Assembly (NCBI GenBank): GCA_011033025.1 | Contig: WFMF01000012.1 | Location: 1,022,953-1,086,952, forward strand | Length of the DNA: 64,000 nucleotides | Source of the DNA: Beroe forskalii | Taxonomy: Eukaryota; Ctenophora; Nuda; Beroida; Beroidae | Reading direction: 5' to 3' | Shown: positions 25,301 through 38,256 of the stretch, in pieces | How positions within the stretch are numbered: position 1 is the stretch's first letter | Layout of the letters: each line of letters begins with the position of its first letter | Position numbers and translations under genes: made by a program | Notes under the pieces: model-generated | Seen by the model: the letters and a program-made list of their open reading frames with translations, nothing else | Database searches by the model: none | What the model was told of the DNA's origin: nothing

Positions 25301-26814
25301 CCTAATTCTTGTGGGGGTCGCAATTTCAAAATGTCATACGTAGATTCATAGATATTTAGATTGGGTGGCTGCCAAATGACCGGGAGAGACTGAATTTTTG
25401 ATGAAACAAATAAATGAAGGAATCAAAGTTGCACTGTCACATCGTCTCAAATCACTTCTTCCTTGAAAAGTCTCTCACCCTCTCCGGTACTGCAGAGTAC
25501 TTACAACACAGTATAGTGCGCGTATGAACAAATTGTACTGCAAAAACTAAAGTGTTTGACAGATCAACGGTTCAATCACAACAAAGCTCACATAATAATA
25601 ACAAAAGAACTAGGCAGGTCAAGAAATTAGGAGGACAATAAATTGCATAATGCACAGAGTAACCAGTCTTGGCATAGGTTCGAGCTTCAGTGTAGGTTGC
25701 GGTACAGTTTATACTTTATTTACTCGATCGGTAGGACCAGATTACAACTCTACCTGTTTAGAGCCAGGTTGCTCTACTGAGCAACTACTACTTAAAGTAC
25801 TAACCAGGTTGCAACTTTGAATGCTAACGCCTCAGCATCACATTAAAAGATAAATATAAAAGCATAAAAGTATTAAGCAACACACTGTAAGATGAGTAGC
25901 AAGATCAAATTCGCCTTTTGTAGATACCAGCAAGTTATACTCAACAGCTGCACTCATTTGAAAAGGTCAAATTACGAGTGTGCAGCTAAGTGCTGGATAA
26001 TGCCAACTTACAATGTACCGACAATGTATGCCAATTATTTAGCTACTTACTGTATTAAAGTAATCTGTACTGCATTAAGCAATGTACCTCATACCTTAGA
26101 GGGTTATTATACAATGCATGCAGAAAAAAGAGTGAGCACATTAACTACGTAGGTAAATAGAAGTAACCATGTAAAGTGGCTGAACATTCTCAATCGTTAT
26201 AATGACGCCTTTTCCAATTGACCATCAAGCCTAGTCCTCTTCTACGAAGGAACCCGGGACAAGTTTCAGTCATCTGCAGGCAACAGGCAAACTATAATAG
26301 CGATAGACGAGTGTTGAATATGTTTGAAGATTCCAATCAAGCTATAGATTAACTAGAAGCAGAGAACCAATGAGAGGAAGAAGAATGCCTGCCACTGATG
26401 AATAAAACGACTGCTACGCTATCCCGGATCTTCATGCGCACCGATTAATACAACACAACCACTCCAATCTTCTGAGATTTCATGATGTACATCACGAAAT
26501 AATATTGGAGATTGCGGTGATAACTTAACAAATCGACAAATGTAGACATTGCTCACAAACGCGCTTTTTGTAATAACTCATTTCTCAACTCTCACTCTCT
26601 GAGAAATCGTATGTATTATGCTGCTAAAGCACTATGCTTATAAAATCAAGAGGAGTATACAATATACATCGCAACATTCATGATACAAGAATCTGCAGAG
26701 CGAACGCTGTATGGTGCCCTAAGGCTTCAGTTAGATTTTTGATAAGATGGCCGGGGGGGCACATCCGAGGAGATCGATTCATGGTTTTTTAATTGTTTCT
26801 GATAGAGCAGAAAG

Positions 26815-27222
26815 TGCGCGCGTGAACTTATAACACGATTTGTCGAAAATAAATTTAAATCAAATGTATCTCATTCTACAATTTTTGAGGAAACCCCTTG
26901 AAACTTGTACTTGGTAGTTGGTTACGTTCTGGGCATGAAAAACTTCTAATCGAGCCGATTTTTGATTTAGGCCTCGAGAATGATAATATAAATTTTCAAA
27001 GTTGGCTTCTGTCCAAAAAATGGTCAAAAACAGTATTTTTCGATATTTTCACTTCTGAAGTTCTGATATGAGGCCTTAATCAAAAATCGGTTCGATTAGA
27101 AGTTTTGTTTTATGCCCTAGAACATTATCTATCAAGTTTTAAGGGTTTCCTATTAAATTGTAGGAGGAGATACATTTTAAAGTTATTTTCGGCAAATCGT
27201 ATCAGAAGTTCACGCACGCAAT
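26815..27222. repeat. Imperfect inverted repeat of about 400 bp
   Basis: The left arm (about 26815-26970) and right arm (about 27065-27222) are diverged reverse complements. The clearest match is aacttctaatcgagccgatt followed by tttgatttaggcct against aggccttaatcaaaaatcgg then ttcgattagaagtt. The outer ends match as gtgcgcgcgtgaact and agttcacgcacgca. It looks like an old MITE or foldback element without coding capacity. Confidence 0.75.
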
Positions 27223-29211
27223 GTAATTATAGGCGAAACCGCGATGTGAAAAGTTCATAACTTCGGCTATGAACAATATTTTTCATGGGGTAAAAATCAA
27301 CTGTTAGCGGACAAACTGCTCCATCGGAATAATTTTCATTTCGGCACAATGCCAGCCCCTTCCGTGGGTTTTCATCCGAACAAACAAACTTAAGTTACAT
27401 ATGAAACATGTCAATCCTTTATATGTAGACACTCAATCTCATGGTGTGGAACATCGCCAGTCTCCCTTGGGATCTAAGAACTGCTTTTTTCTCATGGGAC
27501 AGCATTACAAGAGTCATGCAGTCGTATGCAGATTTGCTCCCGTGTACAAATATGTAGGAGAACTTTCTGATTCATACCACTGGGGTGTCCAGAGGTCATC
27601 TAGTGGACTTCTTTACAAGCTAACTCATGGAACTCATGGACTTTTTAACTAGCTAACTCATGAAACTGTACATGCCAGTACAGTTTGAGCCGACTAACTG
27701 ACTAAAAAGATACTGCTTTCAGAATTTTGAATAGTGGAATATTTCAAGGTCTATAGCTTCTTAAAAATCCAATTATGTTTGGGCTTAAACGGACTTTTTG
27801 AACCATGAAAGACAAACAAATGACTGAGAACAGTTTGAGCCAACTTAGAAGATGCTGCTTTGAGAATGTTGAATAGTGGCAAATTTCAAGTTCCCCAAGT
27901 TCAAGTATATCATAGATCTACAGATTAGGTCGCGCTTGTAAGCATTTGGAGGTAGAAGATTTGCTGGTTTCCCATGATGACTGATGAGTAACGCATATAT
28001 TGTTACATGTGTCAGGAAAATTCTTTGTCCAGTCAATTGTCTGCCCGAGTGTGATGTGGTGAAACAATAGGTGGTTGGCAGGAACACACATGCGTTTCCC
28101 AAACAATGATTGTCTTTCAAACCCCTGTGAGATGTCTTATATTTGATGTTACACATATGATCTCGTATCTTATCCCCGTTCTCCTGTCTTTAGCTGTGCC
28201 ACTACGTAAATGATTGGTGCTACTTTTCTTTACATTTCTCTGGTATCTTTTCGAAGTTGATTTAAGTTATTTAAAGTACATGTTGAGTTTATTTATATAA
28301 CTTACAGAATGACGTAGTCTAAATACTAAAACAAGTCAATAAGTCACTTATTACCAACATTATCAGTGGAGTTCCTAGTTTTTAGGAGGAGTAATTCGTT
28401 ACACTGGCCTGTAAAACAAAGGGCTGTGGAATGTGGGTGTATCAGGTAAACAAAGCCTTCCACACAGCTTAGTTAATTGTTTCCTTTGTCTCCTTGATCT
28501 CACAGACTAATATATATGGGTGCTCCAGGGAGACCGAATACGTTTTTCTCTTTATACTCTATACGTTTATTTTGAGGATGTCTTCCATACATCATGGGCA
28601 TCTTTTAGACCTCCATAGTATTTTGATATGGTATCTTAGAAATTGAGAAATTGCAATCCTCATCAATCGCCGCAGTTGAACGTGATAGAAGAGCTCTCAG
28701 GAGCTTACAGTAGAGTTAATAAAGTTTTTGACCAAAACCAGTTATTAAGTTGCTATCTTGATTTCCTCGAAATTGAAGCAGAGATATTAACTATTTTGCT
28801 ACACTGTTACGATTGATTAAATTTCTTAGAGCCTCTTTAGTGAGTGAACTGCACTCTGTAATGTGTATAGACTGTAAATCTTGGCTTTGAACATCTGCTC
28901 ATATTTTCTACTCAGTGGGTCACTTTCTAATTCGCTCCATATAGGTGATGGTAACACTTGCGTACACAGTACACACTCTTTGTTAAGCGTGTATTGCTTT
29001 GTAGAGATGTAGGTACGGAGTAATTTCTTAGTGCCCAGAAGATTTTTAATCAAATAGAACGTCAAAACATTCCTGTTCAGTGTTCATTGCTCGTCATTCA
29101 CTGCTCCCCAAAACTGTAGTGGGGTAATAATTTACTAGCACTAGGCATTTCAACAATATAAATAAACGTATGCCTTTACTTCTTGAGGAATGATAACGTT
29201 CACCACGATTG

Positions 29212-32200
29212 ATGTCCACTAGATCGATTCCGGATAGCAGAAAGACCGACAAAGAGGAAGTGTTGCCGACTTCATCCCGAACCAGTGCTCATTCTTCAAA
29301 GAACAATCCCTCAACTTCATCAACCCCAGAGACTGGTCTGATAAAGTCAGCAAGTAAGTCAGAATTAAAACAATGCAGTGCCAAGGATCCTGAAAGTAAG
29401 CCTTCCCGGAGGAAATCCAGCACTGAGACTCCACCAGAACCTGACTATTCGAGGCGTTCATTCCGGAGAGACCAGCGGATTTACTATTCTGACAGGAGGA
29501 AGAAGAAGAAGAAACCCTCGACTAGAACTCCGTCAGAAGATGATGATTGGCGGATCTCAAGGAGGTTCAGCAGAGACTCAACATTACGACACACTATTAA
29601 CACTGTCAACAAGGGCAGCTACGATAAAATCTCACCTGAGGAGCAACTCAGATTTCGTAGGCAGATTTTACACCGAAAATTTGAAGCAGATTTTTCAGAC
29701 AGCGATTGTGCGTCAGAAACGTGTTCAATGTATTCTACAAACTCTGATTATTTCTACAGTATGTCAGAACTGTCAATGTCCTCCGGTATTGGAAGTCTGC
29801 AGGAACTGTCTCTGGTTGATATCGAGGAAGATGAGGTGGGTACCTCTAGGAGACCTAGATCCAGGAGAAGGAGAACAAGGACACCTACACCAAATCCACC
29901 CTGTGACAGTGACTACTCCACGGAAGCAGATGTAACCCTGCAAGGTGGGCATAGCCCGAACATAGATGGTATATATGTGAGCGAGGGCAGCAACTCAACA
30001 GTGAAAGCTGGATTTGGTCAGTCATTTCAAAAAACTCCTGTAATCGAAACAGCGAGTGAAGCCTTCAAGAGCATTGATGAAGAACTTGTGAGTGGAAGCC
30101 CAATACCAACAAGGACAGGAAAAGGAAAACAGGAGGTACCTAAGGATGAAGAATGGTTGGCATCAAGCAAAGGAAAAGAAAAGCAGGGGGTTACTCAGGA
30201 TGAAGGACGGGTGAAACCGTATATAGGGAAAGGAAAGCAGGAGGTCCCTAAGGGTGAGGGATGGTTGCCATCAAACAAAGGAAAGGAAAAACAAGTCCCT
30301 AACGATAAAGGATGGGTGACAACAAATAGAGGAAAAGAAAAGCAGGACATTATGAAAGATGACGGATGCCTGACATCAAATACAGGAAAAGAAAAGCAGG
30401 AGCTCCCTAAGGATGAAGGATGGCTGAGTAGTGGCAGCAATGACACAGTGGAGGATGTGAAAGAAAAGAGTGAAAATGAATCACCATCACATCCAAAAAG
30501 TAATATCGTTATTGAACGAGAGACCTTCACCAGTGGTAGTGATTTTGAAGTTGAAGTATCCAAGGAAAGACGTGCTAGTTTTGTGGCACATTCAGAGACT
30601 CTGGTAAGTGACAAGAGAAGTTTTTTCGAACCACAACAACAACGTGTTATTGATTTGGACAGTAATCTGACAAAAGGATCACCCAAGGTAGTCCCCCACC
30701 ATGAAAAACATTCAGATGACAACATGGTGCCAGATGACATATGTGATGAACAGACAAAACAATTTGTTTCCTCTCCTGGCACTGACATACAACCAGAAAG
30801 ATACGAAAACAGGTCATATGAAGCTCGAGGGGATGAACATGGTTCTGAACTAAAGTCCAATTCTTTGCAAGACAATGATATCAAACCGCCGAGTTGTTCA
30901 GCGGATATCTCGAAGAATAGCAAGACTGAATCAGAAATCATCACGAATGAGTCGATACATATTTCAGCAGCAACAATTCCAGATCACAGCGAGGAATATG
31001 TACCTCTAGTTCATGATATTCAGCCAATAGAACCGGAAATACCGGAACTTAGGGAGGAAATACCCGATTCTCTAACGGAAGATGAGAACGTGAATAATGA
31101 TTTTTCATCATATGATACACCTGTTCATTCAAAAACACCACAGAATTATCTCAAAGAAGAACTGAACACCGATGGCATTGTACTTGATACAACAGTGTCA
31201 TTGTTAGCAGAGCAAAATATACCTGATTCTCATTCAGAAACAGAGATTGAACAAATCTCAGTTGATGAAGATTCTTATCAGAGTGATATCTCGCCAAATG
31301 AAATTATGTCAGTTGAGTGTGAATTATCAACTACATTGAAAGCAGGAAACCAACAATCGGACCCAGAAGAAGCTCTCTTTTCTCCACAACCTTTGTCCCC
31401 TAAGTACCATGATTTTCATCCAGTTCACACCTCAAGTCCAAGTGAAAACCATATTAGAGATACTTCTGATAACGAAACCGACAACCCTATATTTCCATTG
31501 CGTGAGATTACTTCCGATACAGATCAGGGCAATTATGTAACTAGCTTTGCTGATCAAATTTCAGTTGGTGACGAATGTTCACAGAGTGATATCTCACAAA
31601 ATGAAATAAAGCTTGTCGAGTGTGAGCCAACAAACGATTTGAAAGCAGCAAAATATAAAGCTGGCCCTTCGGAAGAACCAGTGCAAGAACCAACGCTTTC
31701 CATCAATAATTCATATCCTATATCTCCCTTAAGCCCGAATGAAAAAAAGTTTGAAAATGCTGCAACCCAGAAGACCAATGCTTTGTTACCCGAATCTAAA
31801 AATAGACTTTCTGAGCCTAAAATTATTGGTGAAGAAGATCATGAATTATCAGTATCGTGCATGGAATTGAACACATATTCCGAAGACTCTGATGGCTTGA
31901 ACTCACAAGATGAAGAATCAAAATATGAAAATATTTCACTTTCTGTTGCATTTGAAATCGTTAAAATTAATTATAACTTCAACAGTGATGAACTCAATTT
32001 AACATCTAAACCGAGTGCAGCTGCAATACCAGTTGAACTTGAAGTTGAAGACATTGATCCTTGTGTTAGTGGATTGAAAGCAGAGGCCGAAGAAGCAATC
32101 CGTCAGGCTTCAGGATGTTCTTTCCAATCAGAATCACCTTCTGCAACAGCTTCAGCATCAACCATCGCAAAGGATATATTTATTGATGCCGAACAAGTTC

Positions 32201-33782
32201 ATCAAGTCATGGAGATGAGTGAAAATGATCTTCTAAAGAAGGAAGACCAAGTTTGTTCAGAAAACGAAGATAGCAAAAGGTTAGATGAAAATGAAGACAT
32301 ACAACCAAATAGCAACAAAGATTTCAAAACCAAAGATCAAATGTTGGACGTACATTTACAATCTGATATCACGGATGTAGATTTCAAGGACCTAAAATTG
32401 ACGAGTGCAGCTGCAATGCCAGCTGAAGTTGGCGACATCGACTCTTGTGTTAATGGGTTGAAAATAGAGGCAGCAGGAGAAATCCGTCAGGATTCAGAAT
32501 GTTTTTTCGGAATCAGAATCACCTTCTACCACAGCTGCATCAGCCAATGCAAAGGAAATGTTAATCGATGCTGAACAAGTTGACCAAGTCATGGAAATGA
32601 GTGAAAATGATCATCTGAAGAACGACGACCAAGTTTGTTCAGAAAACTACGATGGTAAAACATTAGATGAAGATGCAGACATAGAACCAAACAGTAACAA
32701 ATCTGATATCAGAGATGTAGATTCCAAGGACCTAAAATTGACGAGTGCAGCTGCAATGCCAGCTGAAATTGACGAAATTGACCCTTGTGTTAGTGGATTG
32801 ACAGTAGAGGCTGTAGAAGCAATCTGTCAGGTTTCAGAATGTGCTTTACAATCAGAATCACCTTCCATGACAGCTGCATCAGCCAATACAAAGGAACTAT
32901 TAATTGATGCTGAACAAGTTGACCAAGTCATGGAAATGAGTGAAAATAATCACCTGAAGAACGACGACCAAGTTTGTTCAGAAAACTACGATAGTAAAAC
33001 ATTAGATGAAGATGCAGAAATACAACCAAACAGCAACAACGAAGCAACGAAAGATCAATTGTTGGACGTACATTTACAATCTGATATCACGGAAGTAGAT
33101 TCTCAGGACATTACATTGACGGAAAACAATGTGGCAGAGACTGACGAAGTGAATCAGCCAGGTGATGTAACTGAAGAAATTATTCCTGAAGTTCCTAAGA
33201 TCCAAGAGCAAGAGAAAGCGTGTTCCATTGCTACTTGACAACCTACCAAGCAGCACATCTGATGATAAACCCCCAAAGACTGAACCAGTTTCTCCTACTT
33301 CTAGTGGACCTAAGAAACTAGTGCCACTGACAGATGCCCTGAAAGTGTACTGTTCCGAAGGCAACACACCGCTATTGATCCCTCCCAGTGATGAATCTTC
33401 GTCAAAAACTGCTATACCTCCCCCAGATTCACCCACTGTTTCTGTGACCATAGACTCAGGCGATGTGAAAGTTAATTACCACATTCCAGTCATTCCATCC
33501 ACAGACCACCTCAATGTCGCAGATGGTGAAATAAATGGTGATATTGAACTCAGCACGTCACCAGATCAAATTGGGAAGGATGAAATCGCGATCGATGGTA
33601 ACCTCGAATTGGGTGAACCAAGTGCGTCAGTTGAATTGCCCAATGAAAACACACCAATATTAGCAGAACCCCGCATCAGTGAAAATACTGAAAATCAGCC
33701 GGAAGAACATGTGAACTGGAAAGAACCAGGCCTGGCAGGATTAATGAAGCGGGTGTTCTGTCCCTGCAGGAGAATTTCTTAA
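29212..33782 (+). CDS. Large acidic, Ser/Glu-rich repetitive protein, unrecognised; two frame breaks
   Basis: A single-exon reading region of about 1,520 residues in three frames that join if one base is ignored at the T run 32502-32507 and one at about 33218. The first break is proved by comparison with the homologous internal repeat, which has one T fewer. The N-terminus is basic and Ser/Arg-rich (RRKKKKK at about residue 96, SRRRRTRTPTP at about 222). Residues about 300-405 hold six repeats of 16-18 residues of the type KGKQEVPKDE.EWLASS. About 100 residues with ISVDEDSYQSDISPNEI occur twice (nt 31258 and 31558). Three repeats of about 115-130 residues starting TSAAAMPAE begin near 32014, 32401 and 32740. 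The tail ends MKRVFCPCRRIS, a Cys/basic motif that could be lipid-modified. No enzymatic domain is seen; most of it should be disordered. I do not recognise the family. The ATG at 29212 is chosen because the codon before it is TTG. Confidence 0.7.
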
Positions 33783-34682
33783 CATCACACTAGCGTTATG
33801 CTTACTGTCTTACTATATTAGTTGATAATTGATAATTGATACATATTATCTATTTATGTGAATAGGTTTTATAATTTTATCTACTTGAAATTGTTGATTA
33901 TTTGAGTATTTGCAACTGAATTATTTTGGGGACAATTTATGTGCGAGGAGGAGGCATGATGCACTGATGCACTTCTGTCTTTGTCTCGCAAAATAATATA
34001 TTTAAGTACTAACTGAGTTTAAGTTATTACCATCTCTTAGTTCCCCTGTTGCTATATTGAAAGAAACTGTAACATGTTAACATATGCTCTACAGTCTACA
34101 CTTATTTATGGTATAAACTGATTTTCTTTTAGTTTATCGTTGATTCCTGAAGTGACACAACAAGATAACAAACTTATCCCACAAAAGTTATTTCCCCAAT
34201 AGATTCGCATTCAAAATACCCCAGTTTCTGGCGAGCAAAGCGAGTTTGAAAGCAGAAAACGCTGCCAAGCAAGTACTTTGGCAAAGGTGAGGACGGAATT
34301 ACCCTAGAAGTTAGAAGTGACTAAAATGACTTTACTCTTATTTCTATTTAATTTAGAAGTGGGGTAACATGGAAAATTTGAATCTTAAATGATACAAAAC
34401 TCAATATTGATAAGTTTTAAGAATAAAAGACCAAATTATCACTTTTCGAATTAAAGATATAACACCTGTCATTATCTAATCATCTCAGTACACAATCAAA
34501 TCAGACCATACAATTTAACAGTGCTGAAAATTTCATTTGAAAACTCTACATGAATGCTATTGAAATTTTCATAAGTTTATTAAGGAATCAAGAATCAAAA
34601 GTTCTCGACTCTGAGTTTGAATATTGTTTATAGTCAGTTCATGAGTTCAAAGTTCCAGAATATTTGATGAGTAATTACTAAC
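33783..34682. other. Spacer between convergent genes
   Basis: AT-rich spacer holding the 3' ends of the plus-strand acidic-protein gene and the minus-strand receptor-like gene. No further exon is visible. Confidence 0.5.
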
Positions 34683-35759
34683 TCATCGATCGATTGAGCT
34701 CTCATTTACAAGTCCTAACATCAATCCAGCAGTGAAGGCCCATCCGCTCATAACTTCCACACTTCTGCTCTGAAGGAGGATGACCAGGTTATTCCCGAGA
34801 CTCTGCACGAGCAGGAACACCAACTCGAGCTTGTGGGACCCGGAAATGGTACACACGAAGAAGTAGAGGTACTCCTCAGCGATCTGGGTGGTTTTAGGAG
34901 CCTTACAGGACCCGCCACTAGTGTAGAGACCCAGGAGGTAGAGGTTCAGGGCAAGGAAGTAGAGCGAGGAGATGAAGTTGATGAGGAAGAGAAGGAGGGC
35001 TGTCTTGTTGGCAGCAATAGCTCGGTGCTGCATCTGTTCAGGAGGCAGCTCGTCTCTGGGAAAGGCAGGACCTACTCCTTGTGGCTCAGGGGGCATGTCT
35101 TCCACATCCGAGGTTCTGGGGAGGTCTGGTGGAGTGGTACTTATCAGAGGGGACCTGCTGGAGTCACCTCCATGTTGTCTGTTGATCGTCTTCTTAAACT
35201 GCTGCAGCCGAACCAGGATATAGAGGTTGATTGCCAAGGTACCAAGCCCGATCAGGATGATTAGGCAGGAATGTGCCACGGAGAGTGTGAAATGGAGATC
35301 GTAGTTTGGAACGTTCAAGACGGTCCTCACTACGATGAAAGCGATGGTAGCCACCCAAGACGAAGCTATTGCTACGTGGATCATCCGCTGGGGATGAACA
35401 GGCTGCCCCCTCACGAATATGAAGAGCCTGACGAGGGAGAGCCCCGCAAATACCGTGATGCTGCTGTAGAACGAAGCAAGCATCAGCTTGTCAAAGATAC
35501 GCGGCGTAGAGTTATCCGGACTATACTTGCCAGTGTAGTAATCTGCCAGCAGGACGCCATTGCTGGCGATACCCAGGAGATCAATCAGGAGGTGGTTGAG
35601 GTAGAGTTTGAGGACGGGTCGTTCTCGGAGTCCTTGTTGGAGTGTTACGGTTATGTTTAGGAGGGTGAGGAGGAGGACGAAACTCCCGACTGACGGGATG
35701 ATCCGAACCAGAACGAACATGAAGTTCTCCTCGATTTCAGTAGTGTTGGTGCTGAACAT
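34683..35759 (-). CDS. Seven-transmembrane receptor-like protein, single exon
   Basis: A 358-residue protein with seven predicted hydrophobic segments: FMFVLVRIIPSVGSFVLLL (about residues 14-34), a second around LYLNHLLIDLLGIASNGVLL, a third around MLASFYSSITVFAGLSLV, then segments near 138-158, 172-192, 258-280 and 305-330. An N-glycosylation-type N-terminus (STNTTEIEEN) and a Pro/Ser-rich third loop (about 205-250) fit a rhodopsin-like GPCR. The canonical marks are weak: the position of the DRY motif reads LVRL, and the NPxxY region reads NNLVILLQSRS. LLIDLLGI takes the place of the helix-2 LAxxD motif. Single-exon structure is common for animal class A receptors. Ligand unknown; another seven-helix family is possible. 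Confidence 0.65.
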   Translation of the reverse strand: MFSTNTTEIEENFMFVLVRIIPSVGSFVLLLTLLNITVTLQQGLRERPVLKLYLNHLLIDLLGIASNGVLLADYYTGKYSPDNSTPRIFDKLMLASFYSSITVFAGLSLVRLFIFVRGQPVHPQRMIHVAIASSWVATIAFIVVRTVLNVPNYDLHFTLSVAHSCLIILIGLGTLAINLYILVRLQQFKKTINRQHGGDSSRSPLISTTPPDLPRTSDVEDMPPEPQGVGPAFPRDELPPEQMQHRAIAANKTALLLFLINFISSLYFLALNLYLLGLYTSGGSCKAPKTTQIAEEYLYFFVCTISGSHKLELVFLLVQSLGNNLVILLQSRSVEVMSGWAFTAGLMLGLVNESSIDR

Positions 35760-38256
35760 GACTTCAGCTTAGAATGCTGCTAGAAAGTGAGCAAATGTTA
35801 TAGTGAGTACTAGGGACTTTGGGGATTTCTTTAATTTCTTTTAATGATATGCACTCTAGTATGATCAAATTAGATTGCAGTTATTCTGAATATTGATCGT
35901 AAATTAATTCTGCGAGAGCAAAATACAGAGTAATCACCTTTCACGAAAAGTATCTTTTTCTGCTGCAAAAATGATATACGCATGCACGAATTACAGTCGG
36001 TGGCGCCTCGACAAGTTATCAATCAATGGACGAATGAACCTCAAGCTGATTTGTGGCGTCAACAAATCGGGCACCAGTACAAATAACAATTAACTTAAGT
36101 TTAAATGTAATAACTGATACGAGAGTGTTATGGTCAGAAGCTTTCCAAAATCATGACGTGATTATCGTCGTCAGACAATTTACAACATTTATTATCAAAT
36201 AATCAATCTCTGAATTTTCAAAAACTATCCGATGATTTCGGAGAATAGCCTATTTTGGAAAATATGTTCTTATCGACAAGCTATCCATGAAAGCACGCCT
36301 TGTTATTTAACCAACAATCCATATTTTGGAGGCTGGTTTCAATCATACACGCAACAAAGAAATGCGCAAATCCTCAAATCGGTACAGCTATAATATGTAC
36401 TATTTTTCATGAAATGCATAATATATTTTCAGTTGTTTTGTAATGCCTCAGTATGAACCAATACAGATCTTGTAATTCTATACCAAACTTAAGATTGAGG
36501 AGCTATTGCAATCATCTTGCGGGTCTCAAATTCCGCAAGAAAAGGATTTCAGCCAAGCTGGTCACGTGACTCAAGTCCCACACCAAGAGGGGGGGAAGTA
36601 AGAGTTCATATCACCTACCACGTCCGTGATCACGTCCAGATTAAGGTTTCTTAATTTCCAAATTAACGACGGAAAAGTTCTACAGTTCACGATTCAAAAT
36701 TATAAGGGTAATGAAGCTGTGAAAGTAGGTCTAACTTGAAGTTCGGTCTGAGCCAGGAGCAAAAATATCGACAAAGGAAGTAAAAATACTAAAATATGGT
36801 AATAATCAAAGACTATGTGTGAGGTAGACGACTAGATGAGAGTTCTGAAAAGAATAATATAATAGTCCAAGCAACAAAAATATTATCCTAGTGTTGCCTA
36901 CGTAAACGTTAATCTACAAGGACCTTAATCGGACTGGCATTCAGAAAAGACAAACAAAAGCAGAACTTTCAAAACCAAAACAAATGTAGAAAATGGTAAT
37001 TCTATACCGCTAACTCGAATTGTAAAGGTATTACTTTATCATGTCGTATTTTATTATAGAAGAGTCTATAATAAAATGCGACATGATAAAGTAATACCTC
37101 GCACTTTGTAGAAGCGTACGCATTAATTTTAAAGTGAGAAAGTGTTTATCATGACAAAAGCATGATAAGCTTATCCCTTTCGCCTTCCATTTATACACTT
37201 TATTGATTAATTATCACAGTTTTTGTGAACCTCTACCAGCCCTTATGCTCCTATGACCCCGAATTACCCAAAAAAGTGTGATCGTGGCCCATCGGCTAGC
37301 TGACAACTGTGTATTATGAATGAACTACAAATATTATATTATGAACAAACAGTAAAAATCAACATACCTTTATATTTCTTCATTGAAAAGCAGTGTCTCT
37401 GAAGTGAATACAAGGCAGTTTCAGGGGAGGCCGGGAGGTTGCCCCCTCAGGCTTCATCCAGAATCTGACAGCATTGATCTCAGACGGAAAATCCTTGCAT
37501 TCAGCCATTGCATTGCTAAAGTATTGGTGGAAAATTAATGAATTGCTAATTAGTTAATGATAACAATAACGAGAGAAATTATTTCAATCAAAAACAATTT
37601 GATAGATAGTGATAATGTTCATTTCAAAGATTCGAGCCCCAAAATCAATCAAATAAAGCATTAAAAATCAATGAATCGAGATTGCTGATGAGTGATAAAT
37701 ATAATGGATACAGATCATCATAAACATTTCAATGGATTACATTGAGTAAAATCATTAGGTCTGTGAATAATAAACAATAAATTTCAATAGTAAGAAGCAA
37801 TTAAATCAGTGAAATCAAAACTCTGCGCCTAAATAGTAAATACAATTCAAATCAAATAATAAATAACTATTCATCAGCCAGATAGATTGTACAGTATAAG
37901 AATATTAAATGCAGTAATAAATGAAATGTTCATTGATTTTTGAAAGAACGATTTTTGTCCTAATTCTGAGTTATAAGCGAGCCATGCACGCCCGATTCTA
38001 TTCCGGCCTACAGCCAAAAGGCGAAACCGCCAAAAAGTTACCAAATTTTAAGGCGATCTCGAGGGCAGTAGCAAAAACTCAATTATAGGACGTGAGCCGG
38101 TGTGAAATCGGCCGTTTTCTGAAGTTCAACTTCGAATCATAACAGCAAGGAAAGTTCAGCAAATGTTTATTATTGCAGAAAGCTGAACGATTGGAGTCCG
38201 AGTTATGAGAGCGCCATACTCCACAGCACCGCGTGTGCGCGTGGATGGGATGTGGA
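35760..38256. other. Gene-free spacer with one strong hairpin
   Basis: No supported coding exon. An exon-like frame near 37390-37520 on the minus strand lacks family motifs. A near-perfect hairpin at 37026-37099 is listed separately. Confidence 0.45.
37026..37099. repeat. Near-perfect 34-bp hairpin
   Basis: Arms 37026-37059 and 37066-37099 begin aggtattactttatcatgtc and are complementary over 34 bp with a single mismatch and a 6-base loop (aagagt). The size resembles a microRNA precursor stem, but the near-perfection and the absence of mature-arm asymmetry also fit a small foldback transposon. Confidence 0.9.

Larger units (their letters stand above)
24272..29208. other. Gene-free region with foldbacks
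   Basis: About 5 kb without a supported gene. It contains a foldback of G/C-rich arms at about 24465-24580 including ttagggttaggg, adjacent hairpins at 25178-25300, and a large imperfect inverted repeat at 26815-27222. The promoter of the plus-strand gene starting at 29212 should lie at the right end; a tataaataaa stretch occurs about 55 bp before its ATG, but its role is uncertain. Confidence 0.5.

Noticed and set aside
30195..30944. 249-residue minus-strand Ser/Phe-rich frame
   Set aside because: Antisense shadow of the acidic repetitive protein; periodic because the sense repeats are periodic.
37385..37525. Minus-strand exon with RFWMKPEGATSRPP
   Set aside because: Overlaps a GC-rich stretch like the dispersed palindromic repeats and cannot be joined to the annexin gene, which already ends with a stop at 38257.
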